A DNA stretch of 64,000 nucleotides. Origin: Liolophura sinensis (taxonomy: Eukaryota; Mollusca; Polyplacophora; Chitonida; Chitonidae). The notes beneath the pieces are model-generated. The model had not been told where the DNA came from and made no database searches. It saw nothing but the letters and a program-made list of their open reading frames with translations. The stretch covers positions 21,337,501 through 21,401,500 of the forward strand of contig NC_088303.1 in NCBI RefSeq assembly GCF_032854445.1, written 5' to 3'. The translations under genes and the position numbers were made by a program. Shown in pieces: positions 1-10,527 of the stretch. The number at the start of each line of letters is the position of its first letter. The stretch's first letter is position 1.

Positions 1-165
1 AGTAGATAGATCAACCACAGATCTTCATTTCTGACTGCAGGACCGCACAGCTACGACTGATAGTTTTCCCATTAAAATGCGTTTAAAAAACGTGTGATTT
101 TTATTCACGGTCAGCTCGTAAAATTGCAATATCTCTAAAACCGGTAAAGGTAGAACAAACAAACT
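1..165 (+). repeat. Dispersed repeat, copy 1 (partner at 58570-58735)
   Basis: This segment is clearly homologous, in the same orientation, to 58570-58735. Both share agatagatcaac, then cgactgatagtttt, attaaaatgcgtttaaaa, ttattca and aaaattgcaatatct in the same order and spacing, with scattered substitutions. The copy may start upstream of the window. No coding potential is seen and the family is not recognised. Confidence 0.75.
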
Positions 166-779
166 TTATAGACAAAAAAGTTATGCAGCAGCTTTTGACC
201 TTTTGTGCTGTTTGGCCAGTTACTTCATTTAGCAGTCATTTTGAATTTGATTGATAAGCTTAAACCATCTTTTTCCATAAATAGGCTGATGATCTAGTGA
301 AATTTCGCTTTCGAGTTTTAAGTGGATCGCCGTACCCATATTGTACAAAAACTTTTGCTTGGTATGCAAGTTGTGCTGTAACTAACCAATGAAACTAGTT
401 TAAAAGTAGGTCAAGTCTAACAACTGCTCAAAATAATTAATGAAACACACTGTCTAGTACGGTTTGACATCCGAATTACAAATCTATAAGAATTATTTTT
501 GTACTTGGTATAGTTTTCAGGTTATGACAAAAAAAGATCAAAACTATAGTTGCTAAAGCAGCGATGCCGGGGTTCAAGCCGGTATTGTCGGCCTATGCGG
601 TGTCACTTCGGGTTACCTTAATGGAATGCATGTATATACATAACCACCTTGATTAAAAAGCCTACATTCTTCGTAGTCGATAATGCATTTTAAGTACACT
701 GTGCATCATATTTATGTAGATGTGTCAAACGGAGTAAATCGACCTTGGGGCAATATTTGAAGGTATGCATGCCCCCTCT
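166..779. other. Unassigned non-coding DNA
   Basis: AT-rich sequence without a credible ORF. A short stretch near 565-590 (ggggttcaagccgg) resembles a polymerase III B box, but no A box is visible at the right distance, so I do not call a SINE or tRNA. Confidence 0.5.
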
Positions 780-990
780 TTTTTTAGCACAACACAGCTC
801 AACGATTTTCAGCAAACATAGAGTACACGCTTTTCACTTAGTGATTTTCAGCTTTACAGCTGTAACAGTTTTTTGTGATGTGACGGTTAAATATGGTGAA
901 AATTGCACTTTTTCGCAATTTGCGGCAAAAACTATACGTCGAAGAAAAGAAACAAGACAGGATTCATGATCAGGACGTCAACCTACGTCG
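780..990 (+). repeat. Dispersed repeat, copy 1 (partner at 3030-3235)
   Basis: This segment shares an ordered series of blocks with 3030-3235: cttttcac, agcgattttcag or its variant, ttacagct, aattgc-ctttttcgc, a ttgcg-ca-aaa-tata block, gaaaagaa and ga-tc-tgat. The two copies lie about 2.2 kb apart in the same orientation and are diverged by substitutions and small indels. Part of the unit recurs weakly at 1005-1090 (atggggcaaaactgcac). The family is unknown. Confidence 0.65.
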
Positions 991-3029
991 GGTAACAAAC
1001 GTGACCTCCAAATATGGGGCAAAACTGCACTTTTTTAGAGGTTAGTGGCAATCGCGACAAAACTGTGCATCACAGAATAGTAAAAAGACCAGATTAGAAA
1101 TCAGAACATTAAACCACGCCAAGCAGCGTACTTAAAATGTTTAAATGCAGAAACTTTTAATCACGTGACAAACTCGGTAAGCTGGGATCGAACTCTGACA
1201 TGACTGACTGGCGTGAGCAATGCAAGCCCGGCGCGATCTGCCTAATGCCAATTTCCTGACGTCAATCCTCTTTGCCGTTCAAATGCCCGAGACAAATCAT
1301 ACCATACAACCGGGAGACGGTTAGCGTTTAAGTCCTGTAATTACTTCAAGTTCTAAAAAATTTTGCCAGCACCTCCCTTACTATCTACTCTATATATGCA
1401 ACTAATTCCGGAAAGCAGTCGCAATTTTCACTTTAAATTTCCATACACATTTTTTGTACACTTGTATCTTTCATATGAGAGCATAAGTTATTGGTCGAAA
1501 ATAAATACATAACCAGATACACGGCTTTGAAACTTTCAGTGCGACCTTACACTGTTTGTCACTGAGTCAGTCAGCCGGTCATTTGGATTCCTGCGAATAG
1601 ATCGGCGAGCTTGATGATGCTGCGCTATGTTCACTGAGAAACAGCGATCCTTTCTCAGACTTAGGATGCCTATTTGTAAGAAATTATGCAAAGAGCATGG
1701 CCCTTGTAACAACAAGTTTATACTTCCACGTATGAATCCACAATCTGCCATCCATAGGCTGACTAATAGCTCGGCCGTTGTCACAAAACGAACACCTGGA
1801 CCAGGGTACACGTATAGATAGATATCTGTCAATCACCGGGGCCTGGTTGGCGTGTAGTCAAGAAGGCAAGATTTGCGCAAAATAGCCAAGCGTCTAGGCT
1901 GTGATCTTTTAATATGAGGTTAGGCGTAGACCACAGCCGAGGAGTCTTCCAGGTTAAAATAGTGGTATTTAAAAACAGCTTAGCGCGTAGAAACTCCGCG
2001 CCACAAGAATCAGTGCAAAACGAATCAATACATGCACTTACCGGTCAAAACTTCAATAAATTATGTTTACCAAGATATTCTCTGTTCCTCTGCCAATTTT
2101 TGTCACATTCCTTAGCCTTAAAGGCCGGTAAATCCAAGATAATTCCCAGTTGTGACTTGCGCTCACATGCTGTGTCGACATTGTGACCTAATCAATCTGG
2201 TTGTTGCTCGACGCGCATACTTAGTTGACCTTTCACACGTCTCTATGTTTTGATCAGCTGGCTGTCATTTCTGACAGACAGAAAGCCATGTTACTGTGGA
2301 GGCACGAATTTGTCTGAAGGCTATGGAACAGAATCACACACCCCACAATTTGTGCAAAATGCCCAATTAAGTTTACAGGAAAAGAAAAAGAAAAAAAAGG
2401 AGGAGGGGGTGGACTTCGGCAGTCGTTCCATTCTAAATTTCACGGAAAGGTCAAACCATGATGCGCTTGCGCGCCTCGCTGACCAAGATTTTAAAAACAT
2501 GGCAGCGCGCGGCGACTTGCTAAATACATAAACCCTATTTTCGACTTCGGCTAAGATTTACAGGAGAATGGTGATGTAAAGGCAAGAAAAGATTGTGGCA
2601 AAAGCTGCATACATATTCTAGCTTTCGGAATTGTCCTGGTGTATGTGTATTCAGGACGAATCTGACGCGCATGCATCGGAACTGAACGAGACAGTAGCTA
2701 TTTGTAAGCATTATACCGTGATCGGGTCCACATAATTCTCAGGCTAAGGGTGGCCAGCGGTCCTTGCGTTTCAGTATACATAAGCCATTTTTAGGCCGAT
2801 GTCTCGGGCTATGCGTAAAACAAACCTGACCTTCAGAAATACACGCACAACACTGGGTTGTAATGGCACTGGGTGACCCAATGGCAACTGCAGTGCAAAC
2901 CAGATAATTAAGAAAACATATACATGATATATATTCTTCGTAGCCATCCATACATTGTATTACAGTATATAACATGTATATGTAAATGTGCCCAATGTGG
3001 TAAATCTGCCTTTAGACACTATTCAAAAG
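991..3029. other. Unassigned non-coding DNA with short unrecognised ORFs
   Basis: The longest open frames are under 100 codons (for example 1536-1832 minus and 2250-2531 plus). They show no domain I recognise and no recurring coding signature. Around 1180-1250 the minus strand contains a good B-box-like motif (agttcgatccc) without a convincing A box, possibly an eroded tRNA-derived SINE head. Around 2455-2515 the sequence is locally GC-rich. Confidence 0.5.
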
Positions 3030-3235
3030 CATTATTCAACACTTTTCACCATACATACAGTACATGTATAGCCCTTTATGTACAGCGATTTTCAGGTTTA
3101 CAGCTTTCCGTCCCGTGATCGGCGAAAATGGGATAAATTGCGCTTTTTCGCGTTTTGATCACAATTTGCGATAAAAATATACATTGCAGAAAAGAAGTAA
3201 GACCGGATTCGTGATGTCGTGACAATGGCAAGATT
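3030..3235 (+). repeat. Dispersed repeat, copy 2 (partner at 780-990)
   Basis: Homologous in the same orientation to 780-990. The best-preserved blocks are the run gattttcag-ttacagctt, the -aattgcgctttttcgc- block and gaaaagaagtaagac. No coding capacity is seen. Confidence 0.65.
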
Positions 3236-4215
3236 TGAAGCTGCATGGAAAGAGCAGACAACCTATCTTCACCAGACACATGGCAGGTGTTTTTCATAAT
3301 TACTCATTTTCCAACCGTCGGTTAGAAATACAATCCTTCAGAGCCTAATGTATAAAATTAGGCCAGTAATTTCATTTCATAAAAGGTCATCGTAATCGTT
3401 TTAGATGTCAGTAAAACTGGGTTAATTGGTATGACCCTACTTTGAGTTTAATAGCAACCCAATACGCTAGATGTATGTCAGCATGATTTGAGATTTGACC
3501 ATATAGCCAGCTGACTTGGTATCGGCGAAGTGGCCATAATGACACAGGGGCACTGACCCAGTAATTGAACGTCTGGTCAACGTTGCTTTCCTCACTGACG
3601 AGAAGGGTCTTGCCAAAAGACTCTCTAGAGACTGACCACTGTGAGCCTCGGCGGTCAAACAAATCCCGACTTTCCTAACTCTATAATTCGCCCATTGTGA
3701 TGGTCACTAATTCATCCTCACTCCGACTATTACTCCATCCACCAGAGAGTTTGGAAACGACCACCGTAGACAAACGCTTACCTCGGTACAAGACACAGTG
3801 CATTGTTATTTAAGTACGCCAGAGACTTTGTCCCCCGATACCGTCCACTTACACTGGGTATGAAATGAAATCACAGAGCACATGAGAGGAAAAGCTGGCA
3901 CTGTTATTCCCATCCACGTATTCATATAAGGGCTTGGTGAGATTACATAGCCAAGGTGCACATGGAGTATTTGCCAGTTGGACATTCCCAAACTAGCTGT
4001 TTGAAGGCCAGATTTACAGAAGTTTAAGCGGTTCTCAAGAAGTTTGACTTGTACGATGATAACCAGTTTTAAGGGTGGAGAACATGGGTGTATGTGTCTT
4101 TGTCGTTGGAGTGGTGGTGGGGAGTTGCGATTCACAAACTTAAGATTGCGGCAACGGCGCCTCGAGCGCCGTCGACTGCATTTTTTCACCAAGGCTCTTC
4201 CCGTGAGAAGTGAAG
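3236..4215. other. Unassigned DNA containing an unrecognised minus-strand ORF
   Basis: A 137-codon minus-strand ORF spans 3806-4219. Its N-terminal part is arginine- and proline-rich and no domain, signal peptide or membrane segment is recognisable. An ORF of this length can occur by chance in 64 kb, so I do not call a gene. Confidence 0.4.
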
Positions 4216-4286
4216 GCAAGGTTGGGGTGGGGATGAGTAGGGGAAATGGGTGGGAGTGGGGGATGTTGGGGTGGGGGGGGGGGGGT
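4216..4286 (+). other. Guanine-rich tract with G-quadruplex potential
   Basis: About 70 bases carry at least eight runs of three or more G separated by short loops, ending in 13 consecutive G at 4273-4285. This satisfies the usual G3+N1-7 pattern for a plus-strand quadruplex several times over. Function is not implied. Confidence 0.8.
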
Positions 4287-4756
4287 GTTATTCAATGTGT
4301 ATGGCCGTGATTGAATGCCTACACTACTCACTGAGATACACACCTCTCCGTGTTGAAAGAGTATTGAGAATCCCGAAGAAAACATGATAAGACCTGATCG
4401 CAGCGTTTCTAATGTCAAGGTGTTCACGGGGTACTTCAAGTAAACCGGTCCTGGTATATTTATTGTTTCGGGTTTAATACATTGATTAAAAAGCAGTTAA
4501 CATTGTCAATCAGATATGAAGTTACCAAGCTGTTACGGAATTACAATTAACATTTATACTATTGATAACAGTGGTAATCAGGTTAACAAACTATAATTAT
4601 TCCTATCCAATGAGTGACAATCAATAATCTTAAATGACATATCAGTCTAATGCGCCGCCACAATAGATAGGACCTCACCGAGATTAACACAATTACGCAC
4701 TTGCCTTGACAATTCCCCAATGACAGATGAAGCCTTCTTGGACGCTATACCCAAAT

Positions 4757-5258
4757 AACATCTGTAGTCTTAGATATACTCTACTAAATGGAACTGCTGT
4801 CGTGTGTTACACCCCAATAACAGGTCCATTAGTTTTTCAACTAAATCTCAGCAACAAGTACTGTAGTTATACAAAATACCACAGTAACAAGTATTGTGGT
4901 CTTACAACATACTCCAATAACAAGTACTCTAGATATACGTGCAATATACTCCAATAAGACGTACTCTAGTTTTACATTATACTCCAGTAACAAGTACTGC
5001 AGTTTGACAATATATTACAGTAACAAGTATTGTGTTTTTCAAATCAAACACAATAACAAATGTTGTAGTCTCACGCCACAACGCAGTAATCAATATTGCA
5101 ATCTTACACGCTACCCCAATAGCAGTACTGTAGTTTTACAATGCACCACACTAAGTCACTCGATAAACACAGGTGACAAGTACAATAGTCGAACACTGTG
5201 CGTTAATAACAAATGCCGTAGTAACACACTGCACTATGTATATCTGTTGTAGCACAAT
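4757..5258. repeat. 33-bp minisatellite, about 15 units
   Basis: Units begin with variants of aacaagtactgtag. Starts at 4853 and 4886 are exactly 33 bases apart, and most later units are 33 bp with occasional 32- or 37-bp variants. The outer units are more diverged. Because 33 is a multiple of three, a unit that lacks stops in a frame keeps that frame open, which explains the two overlapping ORFs here (11-residue periodicity, rich in N, Y, S and T). I interpret those as by-products of the array. Confidence 0.85.
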
Positions 5259-5293
5259 ATGCCTTCAAACGAAGGCCAGTAGTTCTTTACGAG

Positions 5294-5440
5294 TGAGTGA
5301 GTAAGTGCTTGGGGTCTGACGTCGCACTTAACAATCTGCATTCATAGGACTACGTAGGAGTCCATAAAGTGCATGTACGTGAAATATGCCTCACTGTTGC
5401 AGGACGGATTTCCACCGCTCCAGTCTGTACGAAAACATAA
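5294..5440 (-). mobile_element. SINE family 2, tail fragment
   Basis: Matches the first third of the better-preserved copy at 17763-18110: gagtgagtgagt-agtgcttgggg, then taacgtcg-like, catatgac-like, gtgcatgta and ttgcaggacggatttccacc. In transcription orientation this is the 3-prime end of the element on the minus strand. The tRNA-derived head is missing. Confidence 0.8.
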
Positions 5441-5568
5441 TTCCGGAATGAAGACTATAGAGCCGATAAGGTATAGGGCTCACGTCTGAATGAGAATGGA
5501 ACGATAATAGGAGTTTATTTTAAAACAATGCTTTAAACGGGAGAGACTTTTGATTGCACTTTTACCGA

Positions 5569-5591
5569 TTTTTTTTTTTTTTTTTTTTTTT
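5569..5591. repeat. Poly-T / poly-A homopolymer, 23 bases
   Basis: Uninterrupted run of T. It could be the A-tail of a minus-strand retroposed sequence, but no recognisable body lies beside it. Confidence 0.85.
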
Positions 5592-7751
5592 GAAGGTACA
5601 GATATTCAGTGAGAAAACAACTCGAGACCTAGAGGCATTTATGGAGTAGGTTCTCCTGGAAAGTCCTAGCGTGTGCTCGACTCTTTTAGGAACAGAGTGA
5701 TGCTGTCACTGTACACATAATGAGCTACAAGTCCACAAGGCATGGCAATTATGGTACCTGGGGTCTATTTCTTCGAAGAATCGTAAGTTGTGGCTGGACT
5801 TAATGTGCTTGGCAAGGTTAAGTGAAGATGTACATGGCTTAGCGATAGCTTTATTTTCACGACCCACTTCACCACACATATAAATAGCAAAACAAAAGAG
5901 CGCAGTTTCGTGGCAGACTGACCAAAGGTCATCTGCACCATTGCTATACTGTCTCTAAGAATACTAGATAAGATACAATACATCTTGTCACATAAGATAA
6001 AAAAAAGCATCGTTGACAAGAAATGAAGTTGTCAGCTCTTAGAATCTTCACCATTTACATAGTGCAAACTTTCAGCAAAACTACCTCTGTGCCCAGGGGA
6101 TTTCTTGCGGGTTAATATTTAAATAGCGTGCACTTGAATCTTTGTTTCTTGTCCATTTGTTCTGTCGAAATAGGCTGTGTTGTTGTAATATATAATATTT
6201 GTCATTCATAGCCCTTTTATACAATCGTTTACCTCTCAAAACGGCAAATGATGATTATGTTAGATGATTAGTACGCAGCAAAGTCGCTTCACTAAATAGA
6301 AGTTCGCTCTTTCGGCCGTGAAGAGCTTCTATGCTTGATTTTTACAGTGTATGAGTTGAGTTTCAGCTGTGTAAAACGCTGCCTTTCCAAGAGTGTCCAT
6401 GATATCACGGAGCCATGTTTGGGCAGCATGACAGTGCTTCACACCGGAAGCGTAGTCGCGGCAACCCACTCGGTCACAGAATGGTCGGTCACTGTCCAGT
6501 CAACGACTGCTTGTGCCTTGCTTTAAACGCCGCGAGTCAGACTCGCAACGCTACATGATGACTCCTCACTGACTCCTAGTCTCCGTCAAAGTGGGCCGAC
6601 TCTAAGTATAGTACTAGCGACTTGAACTGTAAATATATGATATACGTTTGCACGTTGATGTTTACATACAGTAAATGTTTACATTTACCTGTAAAAAATA
6701 AATAAATAAAAATGTAAGTGGAAATTTAGACACACTTTTATGCTGTAGTTGGCGGGGGCGTGGTGTGTTGTTTATCACTAAATGTGGCATAACATTTTAT
6801 ATTGGTGCTGACCTAAAACTTCCATTGCCTACAACTCACTTTAAATAAGCCGAATAAATAAGACGTGAAAAAGGAAAAAAACACTCTGTGATGATATTGT
6901 CCTATGTTTCCTCTGGTTTCCGCCATGGCTTAAATGTTTGTACACTCCAGTTTCCCGCACCTATAAAATCAACGTCCATCTTAAAAGTAAAACATCTTTG
7001 ATTATGGAATTATATATAAATGACGTCAATATACATCGTTTTACCTGCCCGAGTCTTTATTAAGTAAGCGTGAAACTGAAAAGATTAGAAGAAACCCCAC
7101 ACATTACGCCCTATTCCGTGTTGATTTCCAAATTTTCCCTGAGTTACTCAGTGGTTGAAAATTCGGGCTTCAGAAGAGTATCAGTGAAACCATAAAGTTT
7201 AGCGCAAAAACCAAGTACGAAGTTTAAAATAAAGTGAATGAAAAGAAATCAAACACAAACAAGACACACATAATTTCTTCCGGTTATTTTTCAAATTCCG
7301 ATTGTTAAGGCAGCAAGTTGTAATGAGTTGTAATGTTATACTTATTTGCATTGCAGCAACAACGTTCAGCCAGGCTTTATTCCACGCCGATGCAGAAGTC
7401 CGCTAGAGGCATAATTGGTTCGACCTGTTCCAAAGCACGCATGGAAACAAGAATGGCTGCCAAGAACTGTTGGCAGGTGTAATGACTTCATGCAAACAAA
7501 GCAACATTGTACTCTTGTGTATTGAGTCCATTTAAAAATACATATCCTTATAATCGTGTAGAAACTCCATATGCCTTGACATATACATGTATACCTTATT
7601 ATTGCAACAAGTACAACATGAACGTCTTCGACTGTTCAACGATTTTGTACACGAACATTTTCCATTACACTAGTAAGTAATTTTATTAATAGTTCATACA
7701 TGTAATTTTTGCAAAAGTGTGGGAAATCTGGCGATTATCATTAAGGATATG

Positions 7752-7776
7752 CAATACAATACAATACAATACAATA
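7752..7776. repeat. (CAATA)5 microsatellite
   Basis: Five perfect copies of caata followed by a partial unit. Confidence 0.9.
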
Positions 7777-9326
7777 ATACAACCTCTCCGACGTGCTAGT
7801 CTGAATGACACGTGGATCTCATAGTGGTTTCTCCTGAAGATCCTACTCTATTGCAATTAGATGTCCTTAAAATCTTTAAATTAAGATATAATGTTTTCCA
7901 TGTAATGAGAAAAAAAGGATGTTGTTGTTTTCTTTTCAGTTTGTGAATGTACCTTCAAACCCATTTGCCCTCAGTAAGTTCAATGGCACCTCAAAATCGA
8001 CGTATAATGCAGATGTTTTGCTTCATTAGCGTGGTTGTAAGCAACTGATAAACACGTGTCCAGAAATCAAAGGCTTGAAGTACCTTTCTGAGATAGGTAC
8101 AATAGCTTGGTAATTTGATGATTACTCTCTTCAGCATAAATAAGCCCACACACACAATGTCCACTTAGAAAAGGAGAGGTTGCAAACAGCTTTCAAACAA
8201 ACAGACTGAGCTCACTAGACGGCACATTACCCTCATGGTAGGAATAATAATAAGACAGACACGAATAGATACCATAGGCCTAAATCCCTACATGGCCGCA
8301 AATACTATGGAAAAATATTTTAAACAACGTAACTGTCACGTTAATCCATTTCAGCCCGGTTGAAAAAGAAATTTACACTGATGAAAACTATTTAGGAATA
8401 CAGTGTATAACTTCTGGTTCAGTTGACAATTGCGGACCTGATAGAAAGTAACACAGGATCCGTCTGGAATTTAAACCAAACTTTTATAATTATACTGCAT
8501 TTAACAGAAATGAAATATTAAAAAATACAATCCTGGTGCACAGAAAAAATAAATGAGCCAAATTAAAATTTCTTGTAACGTATAAAGTAAAAATCAAAAA
8601 AAAAAAAAAGATTACCATCAGAAGAATTAAATCTCCAGCATATTAAGATGAGGGGTCATTTTCTTTCACCCACAAACCCGTGATCGGTTCACGCGACGAA
8701 TACCAAGAAGACCATTTGACGTCTGAGATGAAGCTTACGTTACAATAAAGGAGGGGTTATCGGCCCTTGGTTGCGGTTGACTGGTTTTTATTTTCCACCG
8801 TGAATAATTTTCAAGCGTAAACCTTGCCCAACCTGGGTTTGTCCCCTCTTTGTATATAGATGTTACTGTCTCTCTGTAGGCAGTTATTTAGTCATAAATA
8901 GCCAATATATTTCAATTATTTCTAGATTATTGTGTTTGTTTACGATGTTGTTGTGTTGTCGCTGTGCACAAACACAACTGTTGCCTGGCCAGGTGTAAAT
9001 GTGTAAATGTGTAAGTAGTCTTACTTAGTGTAGGGCTAAAACGCTATTTAGGGATTTATATTTCGTTGGGTTAATCTCTTTAGGTTAGCTTTGAATTGTT
9101 AGATACTAAGTGCAAATCCTGTAAATGCAATGTACATTTCTGCACTGTTTTTTACTAGAGCTTCTGTGGTCTTTACCTCTTCCTTAGTCGCCGCAGGGTA
9201 TTTTCTCTCTCCTAACTGTGTGCATATAACCTATCCCGCTGTCTAGTGCAACTAAATGATTATTTTGTAGGACCAGGTCTCTTTAGACGTGGGCATTGTT
9301 AGTGACATAGCTATCTGTAGGCAACA

Positions 9327-10476
9327 ATGGAAGAAGGCGACGACAACTCAGACATGGACGTCCACGTTCCAGGAGCTTATAGCGGTAAACGGGATAGAGA
9401 TCGCTCCCAGAGTAAAGACCGCCAGTATGGGAAAAGGGCCCGTGAACAGCCAAGATTCTCAGGTAAAGAATTTTAATGTGATTATGGCGGCAGTAGGTGA
9501 GACCCCTATTGTAAACATTAACCCTGTAAAATTCGGCAGTGCTTTACAGAAGGCGGTGGGCAACATAAAATATGTTAAGAAGACTCAGTCAAAAGATTAT
9601 CTTCGTTCATACTAAAACCAGGCCCAGGTTAAAAAAATACTGAATCTCAACGATATTATAAGTAGGCATATAAAGTGTCGGCTTCAAAGCAAATTTTCAT
9701 CAAGTGGTGTTGTTTATGGTGTTGGGGACGAAGTTATGGAGGCGGAAGTACTGGCTTGTTTGATAAAATATAAGTGTTTCCATGTTTAGCAATTGACTGA
9801 ATTCAGGGGTACTTCTCGTAATGATACTCTGTTGTTGTCTTTTGATTCTGACGCTCTCCCAGCAGAAATTACCCTAGGCTATGAGATGTTTACAGTGAAA
9901 CCTTACATTCCCAATGTTTTGTGCTGCTCCCGGAGCCAGCACCTAAACCATATTTCCTCCGAGTGTAGAGGTAAGGTAAGATGTCCACGCTCCGGTCAGG
10001 CTCATGATTATGGATCCTGTCCTAATAAAGAAATGCCAAAGTGTGCCAGTTGTGGAGGCGGATACAATGCTGCTTACTCTAGCTGTTCAATGCATAAGAA
10101 AGCAAACAAGGCACAGTGCATTAAGGTTACTGAAGAGGTGTCCTTTGCAGAGGCTTTAAAAAGCGTGCGTGAGTCAAGCTTTTCCCAAGATCCAGCTTTT
10201 GTGAGCGCCCTGTATTTTTCCCAACTATCACGTCTGCGTCCCTCTGTGGTGGCTCAGCCCATCAGTGTACCAGTGATGAAAAGTATTGCTGTACAAACCG
10301 AGGAAGAAGTAGCTGTGCAATCAGATGTCATTTCACCAGTCTCGTTGTCCAGTGTAGTGACGCTATTCACTGAAATCATTTTCCATTGTATCAAAATAAA
10401 TGCATCTAAAAGTACTGAGGTCATTGACTTTATAACTGAGTGTACCAAGCGCCATCTTGGAGGTGGACGTTTTTGA
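9327..10476 (+). pseudogene. LINE ORF1 (gag-like, zinc-knuckle) pseudogene
   Basis: In intact relatives this protein binds the element RNA and forms the ribonucleoprotein used for retrotransposition. The likely original start is ATG at 9327 (MEEGDDNSDMDV, an acidic beginning followed by a basic KRDRDRSQSKDR stretch). That frame hits a stop after about 50 codons, and the protein continues in another frame from about 9484 with further stops near 9613 and 9789. The longest surviving piece covers 9793-10476. It contains three consecutive C-x2-C-x4-H-x4/5-C-type knuckles at about 9921-10085, and each has lost one ligand: cysteine to serine in the first (CSRSQH) and second (CPRSGQAH), histidine to tyrosine in the third (CASCGGGY). 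ORF2 begins about 50 bases downstream. Identification as LINE gag is strong; exact clade is inferred. Confidence 0.88.
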
Positions 10477-10527
10477 CTCAGCAGAGCTCTGGACTGTCAT
10501 AAAACAAAGAAATACTGCCCGTTAATA

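Larger units (their letters stand above)
5441..9000. other. Unassigned non-coding DNA
   Basis: No ORF above about 85 codons and no recognised mobile element. It holds a 23-base poly-T run (5569-5591) and a pentanucleotide microsatellite (7752-7776). The last few hundred bases may include the 5-prime untranslated part of the LINE that follows, but I see no boundary. Confidence 0.5.

Noticed and set aside
1178-1250. tRNA or SINE head on the minus strand
   Set aside because: The B-box-like motif is good but no A box or cloverleaf is visible and no family-1 or family-2 body adjoins it.
3806-4219. 137-codon minus-strand gene
   Set aside because: No recognisable domain. Proline- and arginine-rich parts follow from the GC-skewed sequence beside the G-rich tract.
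4727-5252. Two protein-coding genes
   Set aside because: Both are overlapping frames of the 33-bp minisatellite.
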